Part shown: one piece after another, positions 1 to 8,240 of the stretch | Layout of the letters: the number at the start of each line of letters is the position of its first letter | Numbering within the stretch: position 1 is the first letter of the stretch | NCBI RefSeq assembly: GCF_001690705.1 | Contig: NZ_LZGK01000013.1 | Location: forward strand, 744,001-808,000 | Direction of reading: 5' to 3' | DNA: 64,000 bases | Origin: Gilliamella sp. wkB178 | Lineage (GTDB): Bacteria > Pseudomonadota > Gammaproteobacteria > Enterobacterales > Orbaceae | Translations under genes and position numbers: made by a program | The notes under the pieces: model-generated | Told to the model about the DNA's origin: nothing | The model's database searches: none | What the model saw: the letters and a program-made list of their open reading frames with translations, nothing else

Positions 1-687
1 ATTATTCGCTTTGCCCCGTTAGGTGTGTTTGGTTTAGTGGCTTCCACACTTGCGGAAACGGGTTTTGGTGAATTGTATAAATATGCGCATATTTTAGTGG
101 TATTAGTTTCTTGCATGTTAATTGTGGCATTGATAATCAATCCATTATTAGCCTATTTAATTATGCATAAAAACCCTTATCCATTAGTTTTCACTTCATT
201 AAAAGACAGTGCGATACCGGCTTTCTTTACCCGAAGTTCAGCGGCTAATATTCCGGTAAATATGGAAATTTGTAAAAGACTAAAAATGGATGAAGACACT
301 TATTCGGTAGCGGTGCCGCTGGGTGCAACTATTAATATGTCTGGTGCGGCTGTTACTATTACCGTTTTGACTTTGGCAACAGTTAATTCAATGCATATAG
401 GTGTTGATATTTATACCGCTGTTTTACTTTGTATTGTCACTTCGGTGTGTGCTTGTGGGGCTTCGGGTATTGCTGGTGGATCGTTATTATTAATTCCTGT
501 TGCTTGTAGTATGTTTGGAATACCAAATGAAATTTCAGCTAAAGTAATCGGTATTGGTATTGCTATAGGTGTGATCCAAGATTCGGTGGAAACTGCCTTG
601 AATTCTTCCAGTGATGTGGTGTTTATTGGCGCGGTTTCTTCGGTCACCCAAAAGAAACAAAAGCAAATGGAAGTCTGTGAATCGTAG
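1..687 (+). CDS. sstT: Serine/threonine:sodium symporter SstT, C-terminal part
   Basis: The reading frame is open from the first base of the window, so the gene starts upstream and only about 228 C-terminal residues are present. The visible part carries features of the dicarboxylate/amino acid:cation symporter (DAACS, glutamate-transporter fold) family: a TRSSAANIP segment that fits the serine-rich substrate loop, a [11 protein letters not shown] segment, and a late [17 protein letters not shown] segment that fits the Asp-rich cation and substrate region. SstT imports serine and threonine with sodium across the inner membrane. The specific SstT assignment rests on recalled similarity to enterobacterial SstT; the family assignment is firm. 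A strong hairpin lies about 30 bases after the stop. Confidence 0.85.
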   Translation: MIRFAPLGVFGLVASTLAETGFGELYKYAHILVVLVSCMLIVALIINPLLAYLIMHKNPYPLVFTSLKDSAIPAFFTRSSAANIPVNMEICKRLKMDEDTYSVAVPLGATINMSGAAVTITVLTLATVNSMHIGVDIYTAVLLCIVTSVCACGASGIAGGSLLLIPVACSMFGIPNEISAKVIGIGIAIGVIQDSVETALNSSSDVVFIGAVSSVTQKKQKQMEVCES

Positions 688-720
688 AACTGGATTGGCC
701 TTTAAGCGTTAATTAAATGA

Positions 721-750
721 CTAAGCCCACTACTTGGGCTTAGATTTGTT
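721..750 (+). terminator. Rho-independent terminator after sstT
   Basis: A perfect 9-bp stem (CTAAGCCCA at 721-729 with TGGGCTTAG at 735-743) closes a 5-nt loop and is followed by a short T-rich run. Confidence 0.7.
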
Positions 751-1037
751 AATCTGCGTAGACAAACAATCAAGCTAGTAACCCAATGTTGTAACAGTTA
801 TTACAAATTGTTTTTAATAATTTATATTTTCTAGCGTATAATAATTAAGCCTACTTATATCTAAATAATCAACAGTGTTTGTTACCAATGATTAATGGCA
901 AACATTGTCACATTCTCAATTGAATAAAGTTGTGTCCCTTGTGTATAAAGATTTTTAAATGTTTTCTAGTTTGATGATTTTATTAATGCTCAGTTTTACT
1001 GGTAGTTAAAAATAAAATATTAACTTGGAGGTAATTG
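751..1037. other. Intergenic region between sstT and the DUF421 gene
   Basis: No gene is seen. The stretch holds the inverted repeat TTGTAA-N6-TTACAA at 789-806, which overlaps the string ATGTTGTAAC (786-795). It also holds a plausible sigma70-type promoter for the next gene: TTGAAT at 920-925, an 18-bp spacer and TATAAA at 944-949. Confidence 0.4.
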
Positions 1038-1694
1038 ATGTATTTGTTACAAATGGCACCAAAATTTATATTAGCTTTAGTTATTTTACTTATTTATGTG
1101 AAATTGTCCGGTAAAAGCCAAATTGCACCTATGTCACAGTTAGACCAAGTAGGTAGCATGGTAATCGGTGCGCTAGTTGGGGGCGCGTTACTTAGTCCTA
1201 GCGTATCGGCGTGGGAAGCAACAGGGTTAGTCGCTATTTGGGCTGGATTGTTAATTCTTATTCGTTTCATAAAATCTAAAAACTCACGCTTAAGGGATGC
1301 CATCGATGGTGAACCTATTTTACTGGTTAAAAATGGTAATTTAATTACCGATAATTTTGTAAAAGCTAATTTACCGGTTAGAGATTTTGAAACGTTGGTT
1401 AATGTGCAAGGTATTTCTTCGTTCGATCAGTTAAAACATGTTTGGTATGAATTAAATGGTTCTTTGACCATTATCAAAAAAGGCGAGAAAGATATTGCGG
1501 TGCTGATTATCGAAAATGGTGGCATTAGCCGTGATAATGTGGAGCAAATCCACAAAGATGAGGATTGGGTGCAACAACAAATCCAGAAACAAGGCTATGA
1601 TGATGTTAAAGACATCTTTTGTGCGGAATGGTTTGATAATAAATTTATTATTTACCCTTATGATGCAGTGCGTAAGGCAAAACAAGCTCAATAA
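1038..1694 (+). CDS. DUF421 (YetF-type) membrane protein
   Basis: A protein of 218 residues with an N-terminal hydrophobic part (about residues 5-75, probably three helices) and a soluble C-terminal part (about 80-215). The LSGKSQIAPMSQLDQVGSMV segment is characteristic of the DUF421/YetF family, whose N-terminal domain packs in the membrane while the C-terminal domain is cytoplasmic. The biochemical role is not established; YetF-like proteins are linked to membrane stress and, in Bacillus, to spore germination complexes. I place the start at the ATG at 1038, because GGAGGT at 1027-1032 sits 5 bases before it; a TTG one codon earlier is less likely. The gene is monocistronic, with a convergent neighbour downstream. 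Confidence 0.75.
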   Translation: MYLLQMAPKFILALVILLIYVKLSGKSQIAPMSQLDQVGSMVIGALVGGALLSPSVSAWEATGLVAIWAGLLILIRFIKSKNSRLRDAIDGEPILLVKNGNLITDNFVKANLPVRDFETLVNVQGISSFDQLKHVWYELNGSLTIIKKGEKDIAVLIIENGGISRDNVEQIHKDEDWVQQQIQKQGYDDVKDIFCAEWFDNKFIIYPYDAVRKAKQAQ

Positions 1695-1719
1695 TTAAGC
1701 TTAGTTAAGTTGATTTAAG

Positions 1720-1740
1720 TGGTGGGTAAATCACCCACCA
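1720..1740. terminator. Hairpin between convergent genes
   Basis: An 8-bp perfect stem (TGGTGGGT / ACCCACCA) with a 5-nt loop lies between the DUF421 gene (+) and the zinc-finger gene (-). Neither side has a strong T tract, so termination is plausible but not certain. Confidence 0.45.
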
Positions 1741-1747
1741 AATGCAA

Positions 1748-2020
1748 TTAGCGCAATTGACTGTCTTTACTACCACGGCGATTATATAGTGCAGTAGTTT
1801 TAGCTAATTGCTTATCAATTTGTTGTTGACAAGTAATGCAATATTGAACGCCAGCTAAGGCTAATCGGCGTGCTTCCGGTATGGGATCACCACATTCGCA
1901 ACAATAACTGGCACTTGATGAAGTTTGATTTAGTTGGCGCCTTGCGTTGGCAATCGCGTCCGCAATAGTACCATCGATTTGTTGATTAACAGCATCGTCA
2001 GATGCCCAACCACTAGCCAT
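1748..2020 (-). CDS. DksA/TraR-type zinc-finger protein (YbiI-like)
   Basis: A small protein of 90 residues with the four-cysteine zinc finger CCECGDPIPEARR...CITCQQ and the ending YNRRGSKDSQLR, both strongly reminiscent of E. coli YbiI. Members of the TraR/DksA superfamily can bind in the secondary channel of RNA polymerase, but this short form lacks the long coiled-coil tip of DksA and its function is unknown. I use the internal ATG at 2020 (MASGWAS, matching the family N-terminus) because a GGAGGG site lies 8-9 bases upstream of it. The frame stays open further upstream to 2053, but that part has no family resemblance. Confidence 0.8.
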   Translation of the reverse strand: MASGWASDDAVNQQIDGTIADAIANARRQLNQTSSSASYCCECGDPIPEARRLALAGVQYCITCQQQIDKQLAKTTALYNRRGSKDSQLR

Positions 2021-2181
2021 AAGGAGCCCTCCGCTACATAAATTAGTTATCATGATATGCTGCTATTTTTGAGTTTTTCAATATTTAGTAGCGATTATTT
2101 GTTTCAGTTTATGGTTAATAGTGGTAGTAACAAATTTGTGAGTATAACGATTTTCTTTTATTGATTTAACGGGAGGTTATG

Positions 2182-2730
2182 ATGCCACAATATGAACAAG
2201 CAACATTTGCCGGTGGTTGTTTTTGGTGTATGGTAAAACCGTTTGATCGTTATGACGGGGTGATTAGTGTTATTTCCGGTTATACCGGTGGTCATGTGGT
2301 TAATCCCAGTTACGAGCAAGTTTGCCGTGGCGATACCGGGCATACTGAAGCAGTACAAATTACCTTTGATCCCAATATAATTAGCTACAACACTTTACTT
2401 GAGATCTTCTGGCAACAAATCGATCCTACTGACGCTAATGGCCAGTTTGCTGATCGTGGTGATTCTTATCGCCCGGTGATCTTTTATCATAATGAGTCGC
2501 AACATAAACAAGCATTAGCGACTAAGCAAGCCCTACAAGCAAGTGGTCGCTTTACGCAACCAATTAATGTGTCCATTGAGCCGGCGGTGGCATTTTACCC
2601 GGCCGAAGATTATCACCAACAATATTATAAAAAACAGCCGCAACATTATAATCGTTATTATCAGTTGTCCGGTCGTTCTGGGTTTATTTCCCAGCATTGG
2701 CAGGATAAAAAAAACTCCAAAGGTGAATAA
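2182..2730 (+). CDS. msrA: Peptide methionine-(S)-S-oxide reductase MsrA
   Basis: MsrA reduces the S-epimer of methionine sulfoxide in proteins or as free amino acid. The protein has 182 residues. The catalytic motif GGCFWC (Cys13 by this start) is followed by MVKPFD, and the conserved [16 protein letters not shown] segment is present. The [12 protein letters not shown] form, the DPTD segment and the length match the Bacillus type more closely than E. coli MsrA, by recall. GGGAGG at 2171-2176 serves either the ATG at 2179 or that at 2182; I choose 2182 for better spacing. The cytochrome b561 gene starts one base after the stop and msrB follows, so the three look like a sulfoxide repair group. 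Confidence 0.93.
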   Translation: MPQYEQATFAGGCFWCMVKPFDRYDGVISVISGYTGGHVVNPSYEQVCRGDTGHTEAVQITFDPNIISYNTLLEIFWQQIDPTDANGQFADRGDSYRPVIFYHNESQHKQALATKQALQASGRFTQPINVSIEPAVAFYPAEDYHQQYYKKQPQHYNRYYQLSGRSGFISQHWQDKKNSKGE

Positions 2731-2731
2731 A

Positions 2732-3250
2732 ATGCAAGATTACCCACAATACCGCCCTAAACAAAAATGGATCCATTGGTTATCAGCGGTGATAACCATA
2801 CTAATTAGTTTAATTATGTTCATTAAAATCCAAGCAGCATATGTCTTGGGCGGTATGAGTCAGGTGTTTTTATTACATAAATCCTTCGGTGTGGTTATCT
2901 TTATATTAACCGTGTGGCGAATTGTGGTGGTTATTCAAGATAAGGTGCCGGACGTGTTACCAGAGCAAGCAAAATTTCAGCGTGCTTTGTCAAAATCAGT
3001 CCAAGGTATGTTGTATATTTTGTTGGTGATTTTACCTTTATCCGGCTATCTGATGAGCGGTCATTCACTGGAAGTTTTCGGCATAATTTCCATTCCGGCT
3101 ATCGACATGCCTGATGACTGGTATAGCTTTTTCCATGCTGCGCATAAAGTTTGTGCTTATATTTTGATTTTATTACTAATTTTACATATAACCGGGGCGT
3201 TATATCATTACTTTTGCTGTAAAGATAAAGTATTACAATCGATGTTATAA
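2732..3250 (+). CDS. Cytochrome b561 family membrane protein
   Basis: A protein of 172 residues with four predicted membrane helices and histidines placed as in the two-heme b561 family: KWIHW near residue 15, LLHKSFG near residue 48, FFHAAHK and LILHITG in the third and fourth helices. These proteins pass electrons through the inner membrane, in some cases to or from superoxide or quinones. The start at 2732 has AGGTGA just before it, overlapping the end of msrA; the frame is open further upstream only as an overlap with msrA. Its position between msrA and msrB suggests a link to oxidative-damage repair, for example electron supply, but that is inference. Confidence 0.85.
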   Translation: MQDYPQYRPKQKWIHWLSAVITILISLIMFIKIQAAYVLGGMSQVFLLHKSFGVVIFILTVWRIVVVIQDKVPDVLPEQAKFQRALSKSVQGMLYILLVILPLSGYLMSGHSLEVFGIISIPAIDMPDDWYSFFHAAHKVCAYILILLLILHITGALYHYFCCKDKVLQSML

Positions 3251-3274
3251 AGTCATGAATTGATGAGCATGACT
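3251..3274 (+). other. Short hairpin between the cytochrome b561 gene and msrB
   Basis: A 7-bp inverted repeat (AGTCATG / CATGACT) with a 10-nt loop directly follows the b561 stop codon. It has no T tract and could be an mRNA-processing or weak attenuating structure. Confidence 0.3.
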
Positions 3275-3312
3275 TATTATCTATTAACCCCATTAATTGA
3301 ACCAGGTGAAGT

Positions 3313-3756
3313 ATGAATAATCAAGATAAACAAAAAGCCATTGCCGCTTTAACCCCTATGCAATATCGAGTAACTCAGCAAAATGGCACTGAACCACCGT
3401 TTGAAAATGAATTTAATGCTAACCATAAAGCTGGGATATATGTGGATATTGTGTCCGGTGAACCATTATTTACCTCATTAGATAAATTTGATTCTGGTTG
3501 TGGTTGGCCTAGTTTTACAAAACCAATCAAGCATGAGCATATTATTGAAAAACAGGATAATAGCCATGGTATGCGGCGTACTGAGGTGCGATCGGCCAAT
3601 GCTGATTCCCACTTAGGGCATGTATTTACTGATGGGCCTAAATCATTAGGCGGTTTGCGTTATTGCATTAATTCAGCAGCTTTGCGTTTTATACCTAAAG
3701 AACAGTTACAAGCAGCGGGTTATGGTGAGTATTTAAAACTGTTTGCCGATGATTAA
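3313..3756 (+). CDS. msrB: Peptide methionine-(R)-S-oxide reductase MsrB
   Basis: MsrB reduces the R-epimer of methionine sulfoxide. The protein has 147 residues with the signatures [18 protein letters not shown] and [11 protein letters not shown]; Cys118 in RYCINS is the catalytic residue. The two CxxC zinc-binding pairs of E. coli MsrB are absent, so this is the zinc-free form. Its N-terminal [17 protein letters not shown] block resembles Bacillus MsrB by recall. AGGTGAA at 3304-3310 precedes the ATG. It lies 62 bases after the b561 gene and completes an S- plus R-specific repair pair with msrA. Confidence 0.93.
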   Translation: MNNQDKQKAIAALTPMQYRVTQQNGTEPPFENEFNANHKAGIYVDIVSGEPLFTSLDKFDSGCGWPSFTKPIKHEHIIEKQDNSHGMRRTEVRSANADSHLGHVFTDGPKSLGGLRYCINSAALRFIPKEQLQAAGYGEYLKLFADD

Positions 3757-3765
3757 AATCGTCAC

Positions 3766-3800
3766 TTATCCTATCACCTATAGTTAGCGTGATAGGATAA
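3766..3800. terminator. Bidirectional terminator between msrB and lptG
   Basis: A perfect 12-bp stem (TTATCCTATCAC / GTGATAGGATAA) with an 11-nt loop lies between convergent genes. Moderately T-rich sequence follows on both strands. Confidence 0.6.
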
Positions 3801-3815
3801 CCGATTATTGGTTGC

Positions 3816-4883
3816 TTAATTTTTACGTTTGAACAGCGCATAACTGATTAATAAGAACACAAAACTAGTCAGCAAAGATCCTATAATTGGGTAAATACCG
3901 ATTACAATACTGATTTGGGCAAAGAGATTATCGGCAATATAGAATAGAAAACCGAAGGTGATGCCAATAACAACTCTTATCCCCATGGATACGCTACGTA
4001 ATGGACCAAAAATAAATGATAATGCCAATAGCATCATTACGGCAACTGAAATTGGTTTAATGAGTTTTTTCCAGAACAGCAGATCATAATATTTAGTATC
4101 TTGACCGGAACTTTCTAAGTATTGGGCATATTGATATAAGCCTGAAGCTGAAAGTGAGTCCGGATCAAAGGCCACAATACTCAATTTATCCGGCGTGATG
4201 TTAGTTTTCCATTGCATGGAAATCATATTACTGCCACTCACTTTATCAGCTTGCGTAAAATCATTGGCATCAATTTGGCTTAAGTTCCAAACGCCATCTT
4301 GGAACACTCCGTTAGCGGCATGGGTTACTGATAATAGCTTATTGTTGTCGACAGCATAAATATTAATATTTGATATAGAATTATCACTATCAACATGGCC
4401 AATGAACACATAATCATTGCCATCCTTCGCCCATAAACTACCTTGTTGAGCCATTAATGAATTACCGTAGATCTTTTCTGAACGCATATTACGTGCCGTT
4501 TGTTCAGCAATTGGTGCCACCCATTCACCAATTGCCATGGTAATAAGCACTAATGGTAAAGCCGTTTTCATTACTGCTTTAGCAATTTTGAAGCGACTAA
4601 AGCCGGAGGTCTCCATAACGATCAATTCGCTACTAGAGGCTAACATGCCTAGTCCAATTAAAGCGCCTAGTAAAGCCGCCATCGGAAAGAATACTTCCAA
4701 GTCTTTAGGAACCATTAATAATGAATAAATGCCTACGGAAATGGCATCATAATCTACTTTGATTTTTCTTAATTGATCGATGAAACGAATAATACCCGAC
4801 AAGCTTATTAACAAAAATAAACTTAATCCGATAGTATATAAAATAGTTTTTCCAATATAGCGATCTAAAATCGAAAACATCAT
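3816..4883 (-). CDS. lptG: LPS export permease LptG
   Basis: LptG is one of the two inner-membrane permease subunits of the LptB2FGC ABC transporter that extracts lipopolysaccharide from the inner membrane and feeds the Lpt bridge. The protein has 355 residues (E. coli 360), with LDRYIGKTI at the N-terminus, helices near residues 13-33, 63-85 and 100-120, a periplasmic jellyroll-like domain from about 135 to 265 (LWAKDGNDYVFIGHV), and three C-terminal helices including ALSFIFGPLRSVSMG. Two adjacent ATGs (4883, 4880) follow AGGAGA; either may be used. It lies 8 bases after lptF in an lptFG operon, arranged as in enterobacteria. Confidence 0.96.
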   Translation of the reverse strand: MMFSILDRYIGKTILYTIGLSLFLLISLSGIIRFIDQLRKIKVDYDAISVGIYSLLMVPKDLEVFFPMAALLGALIGLGMLASSSELIVMETSGFSRFKIAKAVMKTALPLVLITMAIGEWVAPIAEQTARNMRSEKIYGNSLMAQQGSLWAKDGNDYVFIGHVDSDNSISNINIYAVDNNKLLSVTHAANGVFQDGVWNLSQIDANDFTQADKVSGSNMISMQWKTNITPDKLSIVAFDPDSLSASGLYQYAQYLESSGQDTKYYDLLFWKKLIKPISVAVMMLLALSFIFGPLRSVSMGIRVVIGITFGFLFYIADNLFAQISIVIGIYPIIGSLLTSFVFLLISYALFKRKN

Positions 4884-4891
4884 TTTCTCCT

Positions 4892-5995
4892 TTACGATGC
4901 TGTATATTTTAATCGAAGTTTACGCATGAATAAGTTATCCCAACAGTTCAAAATGACCGCAATAACAAAATATGCCAAATTAATCACATAAAACCATAAA
5001 GCTGGATCTAAACGCCCCTTACCGGCATTAGCTTTGATAGAACTGGCTAATAAAAAGTAAATGAGATAAAGCAATAAAGCTGGCATTATTTGTGCTAAAC
5101 GACCTTGTCTTGCATTAGAAACACTAAGTGGAATAACCAAGAACGCCATCAAAGGTACTGAAATGATCAATGTCAGGCGCCAATATAGTTCGGCCTCAGC
5201 TTTTAATGTTGGGCTGGTTAATAATTCTTCCATCCCTAATTGTTGTGCATCTAGTTTATCTTGATCTTCGGTTGCATCTAGATCTTTGGGTTTAATTACG
5301 CCTACATAATTATGAAAATTGGAAATGCGAAAATCTTTTAATTGAATGTTGCCTTCATAGCGATTAGCTTCTTCAAGCGTTATGATTTGATTACCATCAT
5401 CATCATGCCCAGTCTTACCTTTGTCAGCTATGATTATTGCAGGGCGTTGGCCAGGTTTCGGATTGGTTTGTACAATGAACACATTTTCTAAATTGTTATT
5501 ACTCACATTACCAATATAAATCACAGAATTACCATCCGGCGTTTGCTGAAATTGCCCCTCCAATAATCCGGTTAAACTTGGGTTTATGCGAGCATTTTCG
5601 ACTAACTGATCTTGTTTAACACTTGACCAAGGGCCAAACCAAAGAGTATTGGCAGCCGTTAAGACACAGGTCACGATACACAGGAAAAAAACCACTTGGT
5701 AGGTGATGCTCTTTTTTACACCACAAGCATACATTGCCACCATTTCACTGTCGGTATATAGGCGGCCAAAAGTAACTAATATGCCTAAAAATAGACTTAA
5801 AGGTAGAATGAGATCCACCATATTAGAGATACCTAATACCAATAATGGCATAATTAACTCACGCGGAATGTTTCCTTCTATAGCACTAGTTAAAATCCTA
5901 ATTAATTTTTGCGAAAAGAAAATTAACAATAAAATAAACAGTATTGCTGTTTGCGCTTTTAATGTCTCTTTAGCTAAGTATCGACGAAGAATCAC
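4892..5995 (-). CDS. lptF: LPS export permease LptF
   Basis: LptF pairs with LptG in the LptB2FGC LPS extractor of the inner membrane. The protein has 367 residues and opens with MILRRYLAKETLKAQ and a first helix LFILLLIFFSQKLIRIL, close to E. coli LptF. LPLSLFLGILVTFGRLYTDSEM is the conserved second helix and coupling region facing the LptB ATPase. A periplasmic beta-rich domain (about 130-255, GPWSSVKQDQL, EGQFQQTPDG) and C-terminal helices follow. The gene is divergent from pepA across about 140 bases, the same arrangement as in E. coli. Confidence 0.96.
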   Translation of the reverse strand: MILRRYLAKETLKAQTAILFILLLIFFSQKLIRILTSAIEGNIPRELIMPLLVLGISNMVDLILPLSLFLGILVTFGRLYTDSEMVAMYACGVKKSITYQVVFFLCIVTCVLTAANTLWFGPWSSVKQDQLVENARINPSLTGLLEGQFQQTPDGNSVIYIGNVSNNNLENVFIVQTNPKPGQRPAIIIADKGKTGHDDDGNQIITLEEANRYEGNIQLKDFRISNFHNYVGVIKPKDLDATEDQDKLDAQQLGMEELLTSPTLKAEAELYWRLTLIISVPLMAFLVIPLSVSNARQGRLAQIMPALLLYLIYFLLASSIKANAGKGRLDPALWFYVINLAYFVIAVILNCWDNLFMRKLRLKYTAS

Positions 5996-6065
5996 ATTTT
6001 ACCTATCTACAAGTTTTATAAAATCCGGTTATTATAATCTGATTTAATTGAGTTTAGTTATCTTT

Positions 6066-6094
6066 TTGTTGCTATCCCCTTATGAAGCTATAGA
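6066..6094 (+). promoter_or_regulatory. Probable pepA promoter
   Basis: TTGTTG (6066-6071), a 17-bp spacer and TATAGA (6089-6094) lie about 40 bases before the pepA start in the lptF/pepA divergent region. Confidence 0.4.
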
Positions 6095-6134
6095 ATAGCA
6101 CTATTCGCAATAAATTTCACAAAAGAGACCGGCT

Positions 6135-7616
6135 ATGGAATTTTTATTAAAACACACTGCTACTATTACAAAACAAAAATCTGAATGTTTAGTTATTTCG
6201 ATTGTTCAGGGTAAAAACCAATCTAATACAGTTACTGAACTAGATCAAGCGACTGGTGGCTTAATAAGTCAATTAATCAAATCAGGGGATGTGAGTAGCG
6301 AGTTTGCTAAAACCACTTTTCTTTACCCGTTGGTTAAAGGCGTTAACCAAAAGATATTGTTTGTTGGTTGCGGTAAAGTTAAAGAATTTGCTGCTGACAA
6401 AGCTAAAAAAGTTATTAATGCTGTAGTTAAAGAGTTATTAACCAAAAAAATAAAACATATTACTTGGGATTTATTAACGGTTAATCCGGCTGTGGCTTTG
6501 GAGTTAGCCAAACAAGTTCCACAAATTGTTACGGCAATGACTTATAAATTTGATGAATTTAAATCAAAAAAATCTCCACAACCAAGTCTAAATAAAGTGA
6601 CATTATCTTGGGCGGATAAAAGCAGTATTACTAGTATAGCTAATAATTTGTTACAGGGTGAAATTATTGCCAATGCCGTTAGCGCAACTAAGACGTTAGC
6701 AAATATGCCATCCAATGTGTGTAATGCTCAGTATTTAGCTGAGAAAGGCAAGCAATTAGGCAAATTATATTCTTCATTAAAAGTGACATGTTTTGGCGAA
6801 AAAGACTTAGCCAAATTAAATATGCAAGCTTACTTAGCCGTTGGTCGTGGCTCCGCCAATGAATCCATAATGACGGTGATTGAATATAAAGGTGCTAAGG
6901 ATAAAAAAGCCCAACCTTATGTGTTAGTGGGTAAAGGATTAACCTTTGATTCTGGTGGCATTTCAATCAAACCAGCTGCCGGTATGGATGAAATGAAATA
7001 CGATATGTGCGGTGCCGCTACGGTTTACGGCGTTATGCAAGCTGTGGCTGAATTAAAATTACCTATCAATGTAGTTGGAGTGATGGCGGGTTGTGAAAAT
7101 ATGCCCGATGGCAATGCTTACCGCCCGGGTGATATTTTAACGACTATGTCAGGCACCACAGTTGAAGTTATTAATACTGATGCTGAAGGTCGTTTAGTTT
7201 TATGTGATGCGTTAACTTATGTAGAGCGTTTTAACCCGAAAACCGTTATTGATATTGCGACTTTAACCGGCGCTTGCATTGTGGCGTTAGGCCACCATTA
7301 TACTGGGGTAATGGGCAACAACGACAAACTAGTGGCGCAGTTAGTGGCATCATCTAATAAAGCGGGGGATAAAGCTTGGGCTTTACCAATTGATGCTGAT
7401 TTCCAAAAGCAGATCAAATCGACTTGTGCCGATATTGTTAATGCGAGTGGCCGTGATGGTGGTACTATTACCGCAGCTTGTTTCTTGTCGCGCTTTACCG
7501 AAAAATATCAATGGGCACATTTAGACATAGCGGGGACGGCATGGAAATCCGGAGCCAATAAAGGTGCTACCGGGCGCCCAGTGGCAATGCTGATTCAATA
7601 CCTACTTGATCAATAA
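6135..7616 (+). CDS. pepA: Leucyl aminopeptidase PepA
   Basis: PepA is an M17 dimetal aminopeptidase that trims N-terminal residues from peptides; in E. coli it also binds DNA in Xer recombination and carAB control. The protein has 493 residues. Metal ligands and catalytic residues are visible: K267 and D272 in GKGLTFDSGG, the following D in MKYDMCGAA, and D349 and E351 in NTDAEGRL (347-354). The N-terminal domain (1-170) is less conserved, as is usual. holC follows after 18 bases, so the two are probably cotranscribed. The E. coli order pepA-holC-valS is broken here because valS lies 26 kb away. Confidence 0.96.
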   Translation: MEFLLKHTATITKQKSECLVISIVQGKNQSNTVTELDQATGGLISQLIKSGDVSSEFAKTTFLYPLVKGVNQKILFVGCGKVKEFAADKAKKVINAVVKELLTKKIKHITWDLLTVNPAVALELAKQVPQIVTAMTYKFDEFKSKKSPQPSLNKVTLSWADKSSITSIANNLLQGEIIANAVSATKTLANMPSNVCNAQYLAEKGKQLGKLYSSLKVTCFGEKDLAKLNMQAYLAVGRGSANESIMTVIEYKGAKDKKAQPYVLVGKGLTFDSGGISIKPAAGMDEMKYDMCGAATVYGVMQAVAELKLPINVVGVMAGCENMPDGNAYRPGDILTTMSGTTVEVINTDAEGRLVLCDALTYVERFNPKTVIDIATLTGACIVALGHHYTGVMGNNDKLVAQLVASSNKAGDKAWALPIDADFQKQIKSTCADIVNASGRDGGTITAACFLSRFTEKYQWAHLDIAGTAWKSGANKGATGRPVAMLIQYLLDQ

Positions 7617-7634
7617 ATTGTAGCTAAATTAACT

Positions 7635-8090
7635 ATGAAAAAAGTGATTTTCTATCTGTTAGAAAACCCAACTGAAGCGAGTGATTCTGGGGTATTATTC
7701 CATGAAAAACTCGCCTGTGAAAAAATAGTCACAGCTTGGCAAAGCAAATTACGAGTGTTAGTAGCCTGCCAAGATCAGACTCAAGCTGAACGCATAGATG
7801 AATACCTTTGGCAACTCGACACCGATCAATTTGTACCCCATAATTTAGTTGGCGAAGGTTTGAAAGGTGGCTCACCGGTAGAAATTTGCTGGCCAGAAAA
7901 ACATAGCAATGGCTCTCGCCAATTACTGATTAATTTGCAGGAACAGTTTCCTAATTTTTCAAATGTTTATAATGATGTGATTGATTTTGTTCCGGTTAAT
8001 GAACGTCTTAAAAGCTTAGCCAGAGACAGATATAAATTATATAAAGAGGCAGGGTTTAATCTTAAAACTATCCCAGTTATGTGCCAATAA
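7635..8090 (+). CDS. holC: DNA polymerase III chi subunit HolC
   Basis: The chi subunit couples the clamp loader (through psi) to SSB on the lagging strand. The protein has 151 residues and starts with MKKVIFYLLENPTE; it has the family CQDQTQAERIDEYLW and LWQLDTDQFVPHNL segments and the VDFVP-like strand near residue 120. It sits directly downstream of pepA, as in E. coli, with a weak ribosome-binding site. The first copy of the 44-nt repeat begins 10 bases after the stop. Confidence 0.92.
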   Translation: MKKVIFYLLENPTEASDSGVLFHEKLACEKIVTAWQSKLRVLVACQDQTQAERIDEYLWQLDTDQFVPHNLVGEGLKGGSPVEICWPEKHSNGSRQLLINLQEQFPNFSNVYNDVIDFVPVNERLKSLARDRYKLYKEAGFNLKTIPVMCQ

Positions 8091-8100
8091 CTCAAGCAAT

Positions 8101-8144
8101 TTTGTCAAGATGTTTCCTGAGAAGTATACGTTTGAGTATAAAAA
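8101..8144 (+). repeat. 44-nt intergenic repeat, copy 1
   Basis: This block is nearly identical to 10441-10484 (two differences seen: A/G at position 23 and G/A at position 34). Its second half is the inverted repeat TATAC-N6-GTATA followed by an A run. It lies between holC and the convergent MATE gene. Confidence 0.7.
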
Positions 8145-8240
8145 TTACCGCTTATCCTTGTTTGTAGGCAAACTATCTTAGTGGGATTATCCTCTCTAGC
8201 GGTGATAATATAATCTTTAATCTTGGCCGGTTTTAATAGC

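Noticed and set aside
1516-1698. 60-codon frame inside the DUF421 gene
   Set aside because: It overlaps a well-supported gene in another frame and has no independent start signal.
5703-6047. 114-codon frame antisense to lptF
   Set aside because: It is complementary to conserved lptF coding sequence and its product has no recognisable pattern.
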